From assembly GCA_035772405.1 (NCBI GenBank), contig JAYKKM010000046.1, positions 444,501 to 508,500 on the forward strand: a DNA stretch of 64,000 nt. The letters are read 5' to 3'. Position numbers and translations under genes: made by a program. The stretch is from Chrysogorgia sp. JL179-B06. Lineage: Eukaryota > Cnidaria > Anthozoa > Scleralcyonacea > Chrysogorgiidae. How positions within the stretch are numbered: the first letter of the stretch is position 1; every line of letters begins with the position of its first letter. Shown piece by piece: positions 12,308 to 22,800 of the stretch. The notes under the pieces are model-generated. The model saw only the letters and a list, made by a program, of their open reading frames with translations, did not search any database and was not told the DNA's origin.

Positions 12308-13187
12308 TTGTCTTGTATTGTCTTGACAACTTGTCTTGTCTTGTCTTGTCTTGACAACTTGTCTTGACAACTTGTCTTGTCTTGTCTTGACGACTTGTCT
12401 TGTCTTGTAGTCTTGTCTTGTCTTGTTTTGTCAAGTCTTGACAACTTGTCTTGTGTTGTCTTGTCATCTCTTGTCTTATCTTGTCTTGTCTTGTCTTGTC
12501 TTGACAACTTGTCTTGTGTTGTGTTGTCTTGACAACTTGTCTTGTCTTGTCTTGACAACTTGTCTTGTGTTCTCTTGTCTTGACAACTTGTCTTGTCTTG
12601 TCTTGTCTTGACAACTTGTCTTGACAACTTGTCTTGACAACTTGTCTTGTCTTGTCTTGACAACTTGTCTTGTCTTGTCTTGACAACTTGTCTTGTCTTG
12701 TCTTGTCTGACAACTTGTCTTGTCTTGTCTGGACAACTTGTCTTGTCTTGTCTTGACAACTTGTCTTGTCTTGACAACTTGTCTTGTCTTGACAACTTGT
12801 CTTGTCTTGTCTTGACAACTTGTCTTGTCTTGTCTTGACAACTTGTCTTGTCTTGTCTTGTCTTGACAAGTCTTGTCTTGTCTTGACAACTTGTCTTGTC
12901 TTGTCTTGACAACTTGTCTTGTCTTGTCTTGACAACTTGTCTTGTCTTGACAACTTATTTTGTCTTGTCTTGTCTTGATAACTTGTCTTGTCTTGACAAC
13001 TTGTCTTGTCTTGTCTTGACAACTTGTCTTGTCTTGACAACTTGTCTTGTGTTGACAACTTGTCTTGACAACTTGTCTTGACAACTTGTCTTGACTTGTC
13101 TTGACAACTTGTCTTGTCTTGTCTTGTCTTGACAACTTGTCTTGTCTTGTCTTGACAACTTGTCTTGTCTTGTCTTGTCTTGACAAC

Positions 13188-13367
13188 TTGTCTTGTCTTG
13201 ACAACTTGTCTTGTCTTGACAACTTGTCTTGACTTGACAACTTGTCTTGTCTTGACAACTTGTCTTGTCTTGACAACTTGTCTTGTCTTGACAACTTGTC
13301 TTGTCTTGACAACTTGTCTTGTCTTGACAACTTGTCTTGTCTTGACAACTTGTCTTGTCTTGACAAC
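13188..13367. repeat. Run of ten 18-bp units
   Basis: Ten 18-bp units, the third carrying TTGAC in place of the second TTGTC. I find no clear counterpart at this position in copy 1, so it may be a local expansion. Confidence 0.88.
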
Positions 13368-13921
13368 TTGTCTTGTCTTGTCTTGTCTTGACAACTTGTC
13401 TTGTCTTGTCTTGTCTTGACAACTTGTCTTGACAACGTGTCTTGTCTTGTCTGGTCTTGACAACTTGTCTTGACAACTTGTGTTGTCTTTTCTTGTCTTG
13501 ATAACTTGTCTTGTCTTGTCTTGTCTTGACAACTTGTCTTGACATCTTGTCTTGACAACTTGTCTTGTCTTGTCTTGACATTGTCTTGTCTTTCTTGACA
13601 ACTTGTCTTGTCTTGTCTTGTCTTGACAACTTGTCTTGTCTTGACAACTTGTCTTGTCTTGTCTTGTCTTGTCTTGTCTTGTCTTGTCTTGTCTTGTCTT
13701 GTCTTGTCTTGACAACTTGTCTTGTCTTGACAACTTGTCTTGTCTTGTCTTGACAACTTGTCTTGTCTTGTCTTTTCTTGTCTTGACAACTTGTCTTGTC
13801 TTGTCTTGACAACTTGTCTTGTCTTGACAACTTGTCTTGACAACTTGTCTTGTCTTGACAACTTGTCTTGTCTTGACAACTTGTCTTGTCTTGACAACTT
13901 GTCTTGTCTTGTCTTGACAAC

Positions 13922-14024
13922 TTGTCTTGACAACTTGTCTTGACAACTTGTCTTGACAACTTGTCTTGACAACTTGTCTTGACAACTTGTCTTGACAACT
14001 TGTCTTGACAACTTGTCTTGACAC
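13922..14024. repeat. Eight-slot 13-bp run, copy 3
   Basis: Seven perfect 13-bp units plus a last unit reading GACAC instead of GACAAC (12 bp). It corresponds to the eight-unit runs at 4447-4550 and 9028-9131. Confidence 0.88.
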
Positions 14025-14352
14025 TTGTCTTGACAACTTGTCTTGTCTTGTCTTGACAACTTGTCTTGTCTTGTCTTGACAACTTGTCTTTTCTTGTCTT
14101 GTCTTGACAACTTGTATTGTCTTGCTTGTCTTGACAACTTGTCTTGTCTTGTCTTGACAACTTGGCTTGTCTTGTTTTGACTACTTATCTTCTCTTGTCT
14201 TGCCTTGTCTTGACAACTTGTATTGTCTTGTCTTGTCTTGACAACTTGTCTTGTCTTGTCTTGTCTTGACAACTTGTCTTGACAACTTGTCTTGTCTTGT
14301 CTTGTCTTGTCTTGTCTTGTCTTGACAACTTGTCTTGTCTTGTCTTGACAAC

Positions 14353-14456
14353 TTGTCTTGACAACTTGTCTTGACAACTTGTCTTGACAACTTGTCTTGA
14401 CAACTTGTCTTGACAACTTGTCTTGACAACTTGTCTTGACAACTTGTCTTGACAAC
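14353..14456. repeat. Second eight-unit 13-bp run, copy 3
   Basis: Eight perfect 13-bp units, 8524 bp downstream of 5829-5932. Flanking rare variants are shared with copy 1, including the TTTTGACTACTTATCTTCTC string near 5657 and 14176, and GTTGACACTTG with GACAAATTGTATTG near 6168 and 14682. Confidence 0.88.
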
Positions 14457-16123
14457 TTGTCTTGTCTTGTCTTGTCTTGACAACTTGTCTTGTCTTGTCT
14501 TGACAACTTGTCTTGTCTTGTCTTGTCTTGTCTTGACAACTTGTCTTGTCTTGTCTTGACAACTTGTCTTGACAACTTGTCTTGACAACGTGTCTTGTCT
14601 TGTCTTGTCTTGATAACTTGTCTTGTCTTGTCTTGACAACTTGTCTTGTCTTGTCTTGTCTTGACAACTTGGCTTGTCTTGTGTTGACACTTGTCTTGTC
14701 TTGTGTTGACAAATTGTATTGTATTGTCTTGACCACTTGTCTTTCTTGACAACTTGTATTGTCTTGCCTTGTCTTGACAACTTGTCTTGTCTTGTCTTGA
14801 CAACTTGTCTTGTCTTGTTCTGGTTTGTCTTGTCTTGTCTTGTCTTGATTTGTTTTGTCTTGCTTGTCTTCTCTTGACATGACAACTTGTTTTGTCTTGT
14901 CTTGACAACATGTCTTGTCTTGTCTTGTCGTGTCTTGCCTTGACAACTTGTCTTGTCTTGTCTTGTCTTTTCTTGTGTTGTGTTGTCTTGACATCTTGTC
15001 TTGTGTTGTCTTGTCTTGACAACTTGTCTTGTCTTGTCTTGACAACTTGTCTTGTCTTGACAACTTGTCTTTTCTTGACAACTTGTCTTGTCTTGACAAC
15101 TTGTCTTGTCTTGTCTTATCTTGTCTTGTCTTGTCTTGACCACTTGTCTTGTGTTGTCTTGTCTTGACAACTTGTCTTGTCTTGTCTTGACAACTTGTCT
15201 TGTCTTGTCTTGACAACTTGTCTTGTGTTGTCTTGTATTGACAACTTAGCTTGTATTGTCTTGACAACTTGTCTTCTCTTGACAACTTGTCTTGTCTTGT
15301 GTTGACTACTGGTCTTGTCTTGTTTTGCCTTGTCTTATCTTGTTTTGTCGTGTCTTGACAACTTGTCTTGACATGTTGTCTTGACAACTTGTCTTACATG
15401 TCTTGTCTTGTCTTGACAACTTGTCTTGTGTTGTGTTGTCTTGACAACTTGTCTTGTCTTGACAACTTGTCTTGTGTTGTCTTGTCTTGTCAACTTATCT
15501 TGTCTTGTCTTGTCTTGACAACTTGGCTTGCCTTGTCTTGACAACTTGTCTTGTCTTGTCTTGACAACTTGTCTTGTCTTGTGTTGACAACTGGTCTTGT
15601 CTTGTCTTGTCTGGACAACTTGTCTTGTCTTGTGTTGACAACTTGTATTGTATTGACAACTTGTCTTGTCTTGTCTTGTCTTGATAACTTGTCTTGTCTT
15701 GTCTTGACAACTTGTCTTGTCTTGTCTTGACAACTTGTCTTGTCTTGTCTTGACAAATTGGCTTGTCTTGTCTTGACAACTTGTCTTGTCTTGTCTTGCC
15801 AACTTTTCTTGTATTGTCTTGACAACTTGTCTTGTCTTGACAACATATATTTACTTGTCTTGTCTTGATAAGTTGTCTTGACTTGACAGCTTGTCTTGTC
15901 TTGTCTTGACAACTTGTCTTGTCTTGACAACTTGTCTTGTCTTGACAACTTGTCTTGACAACTTGTATTGTATTGACAACTTGTCTTGTCTTGTCTTGTC
16001 TTGTCTTGTCTTGACAACTTGTCTTGTCTTGTCTTGACAACTTGTCTTGTCTTGTCTTGACTACTTGTCCTGTCTTGTCTTGTCTTGACAACTTGTCTTG
16101 TTTTGACAACTTGTCTTGACAAC

Positions 16124-16267
16124 TTGTCTTGTCTTGACAACTTGTCTTGTCTTGACAACTTGTCTTGTCTTGACAACTTGTCTTGTCTTGACAACTTGTC
16201 ATGTCTTGACAACTTGTCTTGTCTTGACAACTTGTCTTGTCTTGACAACTTGTCTTGTCTTGACAAC
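16124..16267. repeat. Run of eight 18-bp units, copy 3
   Basis: Eight units with one internal change (TTGTCATG). It is followed by TTGTATTG and then by the string TTTTGTCAAGTCTTGAC near 16383, which also follows the copy 2 run near 12425. Confidence 0.88.
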
Positions 16268-16851
16268 TTGTCTTGTATTGTCTTGACAACTTGTCTTGTC
16301 TTGTCTTGTCTTGACAACTTGTCTTGACAACTTGTCTTGTCTTGTGTTGACTACTGGTCTTGTCTTGTCTTGTCTTATCTTGTTTTGTCAAGTCTTGACA
16401 ACTTGTCTTGTGTTGTCTTGTCATTTCTTGTCTTATCTTGTCTTGTCTTGTCTTGTCTTGACAACTTGTCTTGTGTTGCGTTGTCTTGACAACTTGTCTT
16501 GACATCTTGTCTTGACAACTTGTCTTGTGTTCTCTTGTCTTGACAACTTGTCTTGTGTTGTCTTGTCTTGACAACTTGTCTTGACAACTTGTCTTGACAA
16601 CTTGTCTTGTCTTGACAACTTGTCTTGTCTTGTCTTGACAACTTGTCTTGTCTTGTCTTGTCTTGACAACTTGTCTTGTCTTGTCTTGACAACTTGTCTT
16701 GTATTGACAACTTGTCTTGTCTTGACAACTTGTCTTGTCTTGTCTTGACAACTTGTCTTGTCTTGTCTTGACAACTTGTCTTGTCTTGTCTTGTCTTGAC
16801 AAATTGGCTTGTCTTTTCTTGACAACTTGTCTTGTCTTGTCTTGCCAACTT

Positions 16852-19800
16852 AATTTGCTCATTTCACGTCATTGGAAAGAGGAGAACTTTCTCTTTCTAA
16901 TCAGCCCAAAAAGAAAGTAAATTAATTTCAAAAATATTTCTATCAAAATTGCTGTCAAAACATAATTTTGTTAAGCAATTTGTTTTTTTAACCCTTGTTT
17001 TTGTCCATTTTTCAAACTACCATATCGTCATCAATTTACGACTAAATTCGATAATTTTCGCGTCATTGGAAAGAGGAGAACTTCCTCTTTCTAATGAGCC
17101 CAAAATAAAGTATAATAATTTCAAAAATATTTTCATCAAAATTGCTGACAAAACATAATTTTGTTAAGCAATTTGATTTTTTAACGCTTGTTTTTGTCCA
17201 TTTTTCAAACTGCCATAACATCATCAATTTACGACCAAATTCGCTCATTTCACGTCATTGGAAAGAGGAGAACTTTCTCTTTCTAATCAGCCCAAAAAGA
17301 AAGTAAATTAATTTCAAAAATATTTCTATCAAAATTGCTGTCAAAACATAATTTTGTTAAGCAATTTGATTTTTTAACCCTTGTTTTTGTCCATAATTCA
17401 AACTGCCATAACGTATTAATTTACGACCAAATTCGCTCATTTCACGTCTGAGGAAAGAGGAGAACTTCCTCTTTCTAATGAGCCCAAAAGAAAGTAAATT
17501 AATTTCAAAAATATTTCCATCAAAATTGCTGTCAAAACATAATTTTGTTAAGCAATTTGATTTTTTAACCCTTGTGTTTGTCCATTTTTCAAACTGCCAT
17601 AACGTCATCAATTTACGACCAAATTCGCTCATTTCACGTCTGAGGAAAGAGGAGAACTTCCTCTTTCTAATGAGCCCAAAAGAAAGTAAATTAATTTCAA
17701 AAATATTTCCATCAAAATTGCTGTCAAAACACAATTTTGTTAAGCAATTTTATTTTTAACCCTTGTATTTGTCCATTTTTCAAACTGCCATAACATCATC
17801 AATTTACGACCAAATTCGCTCATTTCACGTCATTGGAAAGAGGAGAACTTCCACTTTCTAATGAGCCCAAAAGAAAGTAAATTAATTTCAAAAATATTTC
17901 CATCAAAATTGCTGTCAAAACATAATTTTGTTAAGCAATTTGTTTTTTTAACCCTTGTTTTTGTCCATTTTTCAAACTACCATATCGTCATCAATTTACG
18001 ACCAAATTCGCTCATTTCACGTCATTGGAAAGAGGAGAACTTCCTCTTTCTAATGAGCCCAAAAGAAAGTAAATTAATTTCAAAAATATTTCCATCAAAA
18101 TTGCTGACAAAACATAATTTTGTTAAGCAATTTGATTTTTTAACGCTTGTTTTTGTCCATTTTTCAAACTGCCATAACATCATCAATTTACGACCAAATT
18201 TGCTCATTTCACGTCATTGGAAAGAGGAGAACTTTCTCTTTCTAATCAGCCCAAAAAGAAAGTAAATTAATTTCAAAAATATTTCTATCAAAATTGCTGT
18301 CAAAACATAATTTTGTTAAGCAATTTGTTTTTTTAACCCTTGTTTTTGTCCATTTTTCAAACTGGCATATCGTCATCAATTTACGACTAAATTCGATAAT
18401 TTTCACGTCATTGGAAAGAGGAGAACTTCATCTTTCTAATGAGCCCAAAATAAAGTATATTAATTTCAAAAATATTTTCATCAAAATTGCTGACAAAACA
18501 TAATTTTGTTAAGCAATTTGATTTTTTAACGCTTGTTTTTGTCCATTTTTCAAACTGCCATAACATCATCAATTTACGACCAAATTCGCTCATTTCACGT
18601 CATTGGAAAGAGGAGAACTTCCTCTTTCTAATGAGCCCAAAAGAAAGTAAATTAATTTCAAAAATATTTCCATCAAAATTGCTGTCAAAACGTAATTTTG
18701 TTAAGCAATTTGATTTTTTAACCCTTGTTTTTGTCCATTTTTCAAACTGCCATAACATCATCAATTTACGACCAAATTCGCTCATTTCACGTCATTGGAA
18801 AGAGGAGAACTTCCTCTTTCTAATGAGCCCAAAAGAAAGTAAATTAATTTCAAAATTATTTCCATCAAATTTGCTGTCAGAACATAATTTTGTTAAGCAA
18901 TTTGATTTTTTTTAACCCTTGTTTCTGTCCATTTTTCAAACTGCCATAACGTCATCAATTTACGACCAAATTCGCTCATTTCACGTCTGAGGAAAGAGGA
19001 GAACTTCCTCTTTCTAATGAGCCCAAAAGAAAGTAAATTAATTTCAAAAATATTTCCATCAAAATTGCTGTCAAAACATAATTTTGTTAAGCAATTTGAT
19101 TTTTTAACCCTTGTTTTTGTCCATTTTTCAAACTGCCATAACGTCATCAATTTACGACCAAATTCGCTCATTTCACGTCTGAGGAAAGAGGAGAACTTCC
19201 TCTTTCTAATGAGCCCAAAAGAAAGTAAATTAATTTCAAAAATATTTCCATCAAAATTGCTGTCAAAACACAATTTTGTTAAGCAATTTTATTTTTAACC
19301 CTTGTTTTTGTCCATTTTTCAAACTGCCATAACATCATCAATTTACGACCAAATTCGCTCATTTCACGTCATTGGAAAGAGGAGAACTTCCTCTTTCTAA
19401 TGAGCCCAAAAGAAAGTAAATTAATTTCAAAAATATTTCCATCAAAATTGCTGTCAAAACACAATTTTGTTAAGCAATTTTATTTTTTAACCCTTGTTTT
19501 TGTCCATTTTTCAAACTGCCATAACATCATCAATTTACGACCAAATTCGCTCATTTCACGTCATTGGAAAGAGGAGAACTTCCACTTTCTAATGAGCCCA
19601 AAAGAAAGTAAATTAATTTCAAAAATATTTCCATCAAAATTGCTGTCAAAACATAATTTTGTTAAGCAATTTGTTTTTTTAACCCTTGTTTTTGTCCATT
19701 TTTCAAACTACCATATCGTCATCAATTTACGACTAAATTCGATAATTTTCGCGTCATTGGAAAGAGGAGAACTTCCTCTTTCTAATGAGCCCAAAAGAAA
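16852..19800. repeat. Diverged left-edge satellite units with a seven-unit repeat
   Basis: Units here carry changes rare elsewhere: CCATATCGTC, GACTAAATTCGATAATTTTC, CCCAAAATAAAG and CCCAAAAAGAAAG. The GACTAAATTCGATAA variant starts at 17040, 18385 and 19731, offsets of 1345 and 1346 bp, which is seven 192-bp units. It appears once more at 26071. This indicates duplication of seven-unit blocks near the boundary. Confidence 0.85.
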
Positions 19801-22800
19801 GTAAATTAATTTCAAAAATATTTCCATCAAAATTGCTGTCAAAACATAATTTTGTTAAGCAATTTGATTTTTTAACGCTTGTTTTTGTCCATTTTTCAAA
19901 CTGCCATAACATCATCAATTTACGACCAAATTCGCTCATTTCACGTCATTGGAAAGAGGAGAACTTCCTCTTTCTAATGAGCCCAAAAGAAAGTAAATTA
20001 ATTTCAAAAATATTTCCATCAAAATTGCTGTCAAAACACAATTTTGTTAAGCAATTTGATTTTTTTTAACCCTTGTTTCTGTCCATTTTTCAAACTGCCA
20101 TAACATCATCAATTTACGACCAAATTCGCTCATTTCACGTCATTGGAAAGAGGAGAACTTCCTCTTTCTAATGAGCCCAAAAGAAAGTAAATTAATTTCA
20201 AAAATATTTCCATCAAAATTGCTGTCAAAACATAATTTTGTTAAGCAATTTGATTTTTTAACCCTTGTTTTTGTCCATTTTTCAAACTGCCATAACATCA
20301 TCAATTTACGACCAAATTCGCTCATTTCACGTCATTGGAAAGAGGAGAACTTCCTCTTTCTAATGAGCCCAAAAGAAAGTAAATTAATTTCAAAAATATT
20401 TCCATCAAAATTGCTGTCAAAACACAATTTTGTTAAGCAATTTGATTTTTTAACCCTTGTTTTTGTCCATTTTTCAAACTGCCATAACATCATCAATTTA
20501 CGACCAAATTCGCTCATTTCACGTCATTGGAAAGAGGAGAACTTCCTCTTTCTAATGAGCCCAAAAGAAAGTAAATTAATTTCAAAATTATTTCCATCAA
20601 ATTTGCTGTCAGAACATAATTTTGTTAAGCAATTTGATTTTTTTTAACCCTTGTTTCTGTCCATTTTTCAAACTGCCATAACGTCATCAATTTACGACCA
20701 AATTCGCTCATTTCACGTCTGAGGAAAGAGGAGAACTTCCTCTTTCTAATCAGCCCAAAAGAAAGTAAATTAATTTCAAAAATATTTCCATCAAAATTGC
20801 TGTCAAAACATAATTTTGTTAAGCAATTTGATTTTTTAACCCTTGTTTTTGTCCATTTTTCAAACTGCCATAACATCATCAATTTACGACCAAATTCGCT
20901 CATTTCACGTCTGAGGAAAGAGGAGAACTTCCTCTTTCTAATGAGCCCAAAAGAAAGTAAATTAATTTCAAAAATATTTCCATCAAAATTGCTGTCAAAA
21001 CACAATTTTGTTAAGCAATTTTATTTTTAACCCTTGTTTTTGTCCATTTTTCAAACTGCCATAACATCATCAATTTACGACCAAATTCGCTCATTTCACG
21101 TCATTGGAAAGAGGAGAACTTCCTCTTTCTAATGAGCCCAAAAGAAAGTAAATTAATTTCAAAAATATTTCCATCAAAATTGCTGTCAAAACATAATTTT
21201 GTTAAGCAATTTTATTTTTTTTAACCCTTGTTTTTGTCCATTTTTCAAACTGCTATAACATCATCAATTTACGACCAAATTCGCTCATTTCACGTCTGAG
21301 GAAAGAGGAGAACTTCCTCTTTCTAATGAGCCCAAAAGAAAGTAAATTAATTTCAAAAATATTTCCATCAAAATTGCTGTCAAAACACAATTTTGTTAAG
21401 CAATTTTATTTTTTAAACCCTTGTTTTTGTCCATTTTTCAAACTGCCATAACATCATCAATTTACGACCAAATTCGCTCATTTCACGTCTGAGGAAAGAG
21501 GAGAACTTCCTCTTTCTAATGAGCCCAAAAGAAAGTAAATTAATTTCAAAAATATTTCCATCAAAATTGCTGTCAGAACATAATTTTGTTAAGCAATTTT
21601 ATTTTTTAACCCTTGTTTCTGTCCATTTTTCAAACTGCCATAACATCATCAATTTACGACCAAATTCGCTCATTTCACGTCTGAGGAAAGAGGAGAACTT
21701 CCTCTTTCTAATCAGCCCAAAAGAAAGTAAATTAATTTCAAAAATATTTCCATCAAAATTGCTGTCAAAACATAACTTGTTAAGCAATTTGATTTTTTAA
21801 CCCTTGTTTTTGTCCATTTTTCAAACTGCCATAACATCATCAATTTACGACCAAATTCGCTCATTTCACGTCATTGGAAAGAGGAGAACTTCCTCTTTCT
21901 AATGAGCCCAAAAGAAAGTAAATTAATTTCAAAAATATTCCATCAAAATTGCTGTCAAAACATAATTTTGTTAAGCAATTTGATTTTTTTAACCCTTGTT
22001 TTTGTCCATTTTTCAAACTGCCATAACTCATCAATTTACTACCAAATTCGCTCATTTTCACGTCATTGGAAAGAGGAGAACTTCCTCTTTCTAATGAGCC
22101 CAAAATAAAGTAAATTAATTTCAAAAATATTTCCATCAAAATTGCTGTCAAAACATAATTTTGTTAAGCAATTTGATTTTTTAACCCTTGTTTTTGTCCA
22201 TTATTCAAACTGCCATAACGTATCAATTTACGACCAAATTCGCTCATTTCACGTCTGAGGAAAGAGGAGAACTTCCTCTTTCTAATGAGCCCAAAAGAAA
22301 GTAAATTAATTTCAAAAATATTTCCATCAAAATTGCTGTCAAAACATAATTTTGTTAAGCAATTTGATTTTTTAACCCTTGTTTTTGTCCATTTTTCAAA
22401 CTGCCATAACGTCATCAATTTACGACCAAATTCGCTCATTTCACGTCTGAGGAAAGAGGAGAACTTCCTCTTTCTAATGAGCCCAAAAGAAAGTAAATTA
22501 ATTTCAAAAATATTTCCATCAAAATTGCTGTCAAAACACAATTTTGTTAAGCAATTTTATTTTTTAACCCTTGTTTTTGTCCATTTTTCAAACTGCCATA
22601 ACATCATCAATTTACGACCAAATTCGCTCATTTCACGTCATTGGAAAGAGGAGAACTTCCTCTTTCTAATGAGCCCAAAAGAAAGTAAATTAATTTCAAA
22701 AATATTTCCATCAAAATTGCTGTCAAAACATAATTTTGTTAAGCAATTTGATTTTTTAACCCTTGTTTTGTCCATTTTTCAAACTGCCATAACGTCATCA

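Larger units (their letters stand above)
8921..13805. repeat. Higher-order repeat copy 2 of the minisatellite
   Basis: Approximate limits. Landmarks in order: eight-unit 13-bp run 9028-9131, four-unit run 9799-9850, interrupted eight-slot run 10393-10501, GGTTTG at 10875, CTTATCTTG at 11168, TTAGCTTGTATTG near 11299, and 18-bp run 12182-12307. It is about 0.3 kb longer than copy 1. Part of the extra length may be the ten-unit 18-bp run at 13188-13367. Sequence around 11395-11450 is echoed around 12425-12480, so there is also a smaller duplication of about 1.03 kb. Confidence 0.8.
1..16851. repeat. TTGTC/TTGACAAC minisatellite array, left block
   Basis: The whole stretch is made of two words, the 5-mer TTGTC and the 8-mer TTGACAAC. 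The 8-mer is nearly always preceded by at least one 5-mer, so common periods are 5, 13 (5+8), 18 (5+5+8) and 23. Variants such as TTGTG, TTGTA, TTGAT, GACGTC, TTTTC and TTGGC are scattered through it and act as markers of internal duplications. The array is cut by the left window edge and ends abruptly at the 192-bp satellite. No gene, RNA or promoter is supported inside it. The minus strand contains no TAA, TAG or TGA in any frame except where mutated, which explains its very long open frames. Confidence 0.97.
13806..16851. repeat. Higher-order repeat copy 3, shortened and truncated by the satellite
   Basis: Approximate limits. Landmarks: eight-slot run 13922-14024 (one slot lost a base), eight-unit run 14353-14456, GGTTTG at 14822, CTTATCTTG at 15115, TTAGCTTG near 15248, and 18-bp run 16124-16267. 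The distance between the two eight-unit runs is only 431 bp, against about 1.37-1.38 kb in copies 1 and 2. So about 0.95 kb including the four-unit module is missing. The copy stops at the junction with the 192-bp satellite. Confidence 0.8.

Noticed and set aside
1..16851. TTGACA, the bacterial sigma-70 -35 box, occurs hundreds of times
   Set aside because: It is part of the TTGACAAC word. No TATAAT-like -10 element follows at 16-18 bp, and the context is not bacterial.
1..16851. Telomeric repeat
   Set aside because: The unit is not a G-rich telomere motif, is interrupted by a second word, and is flanked by single-copy sequence on the right side of the window.
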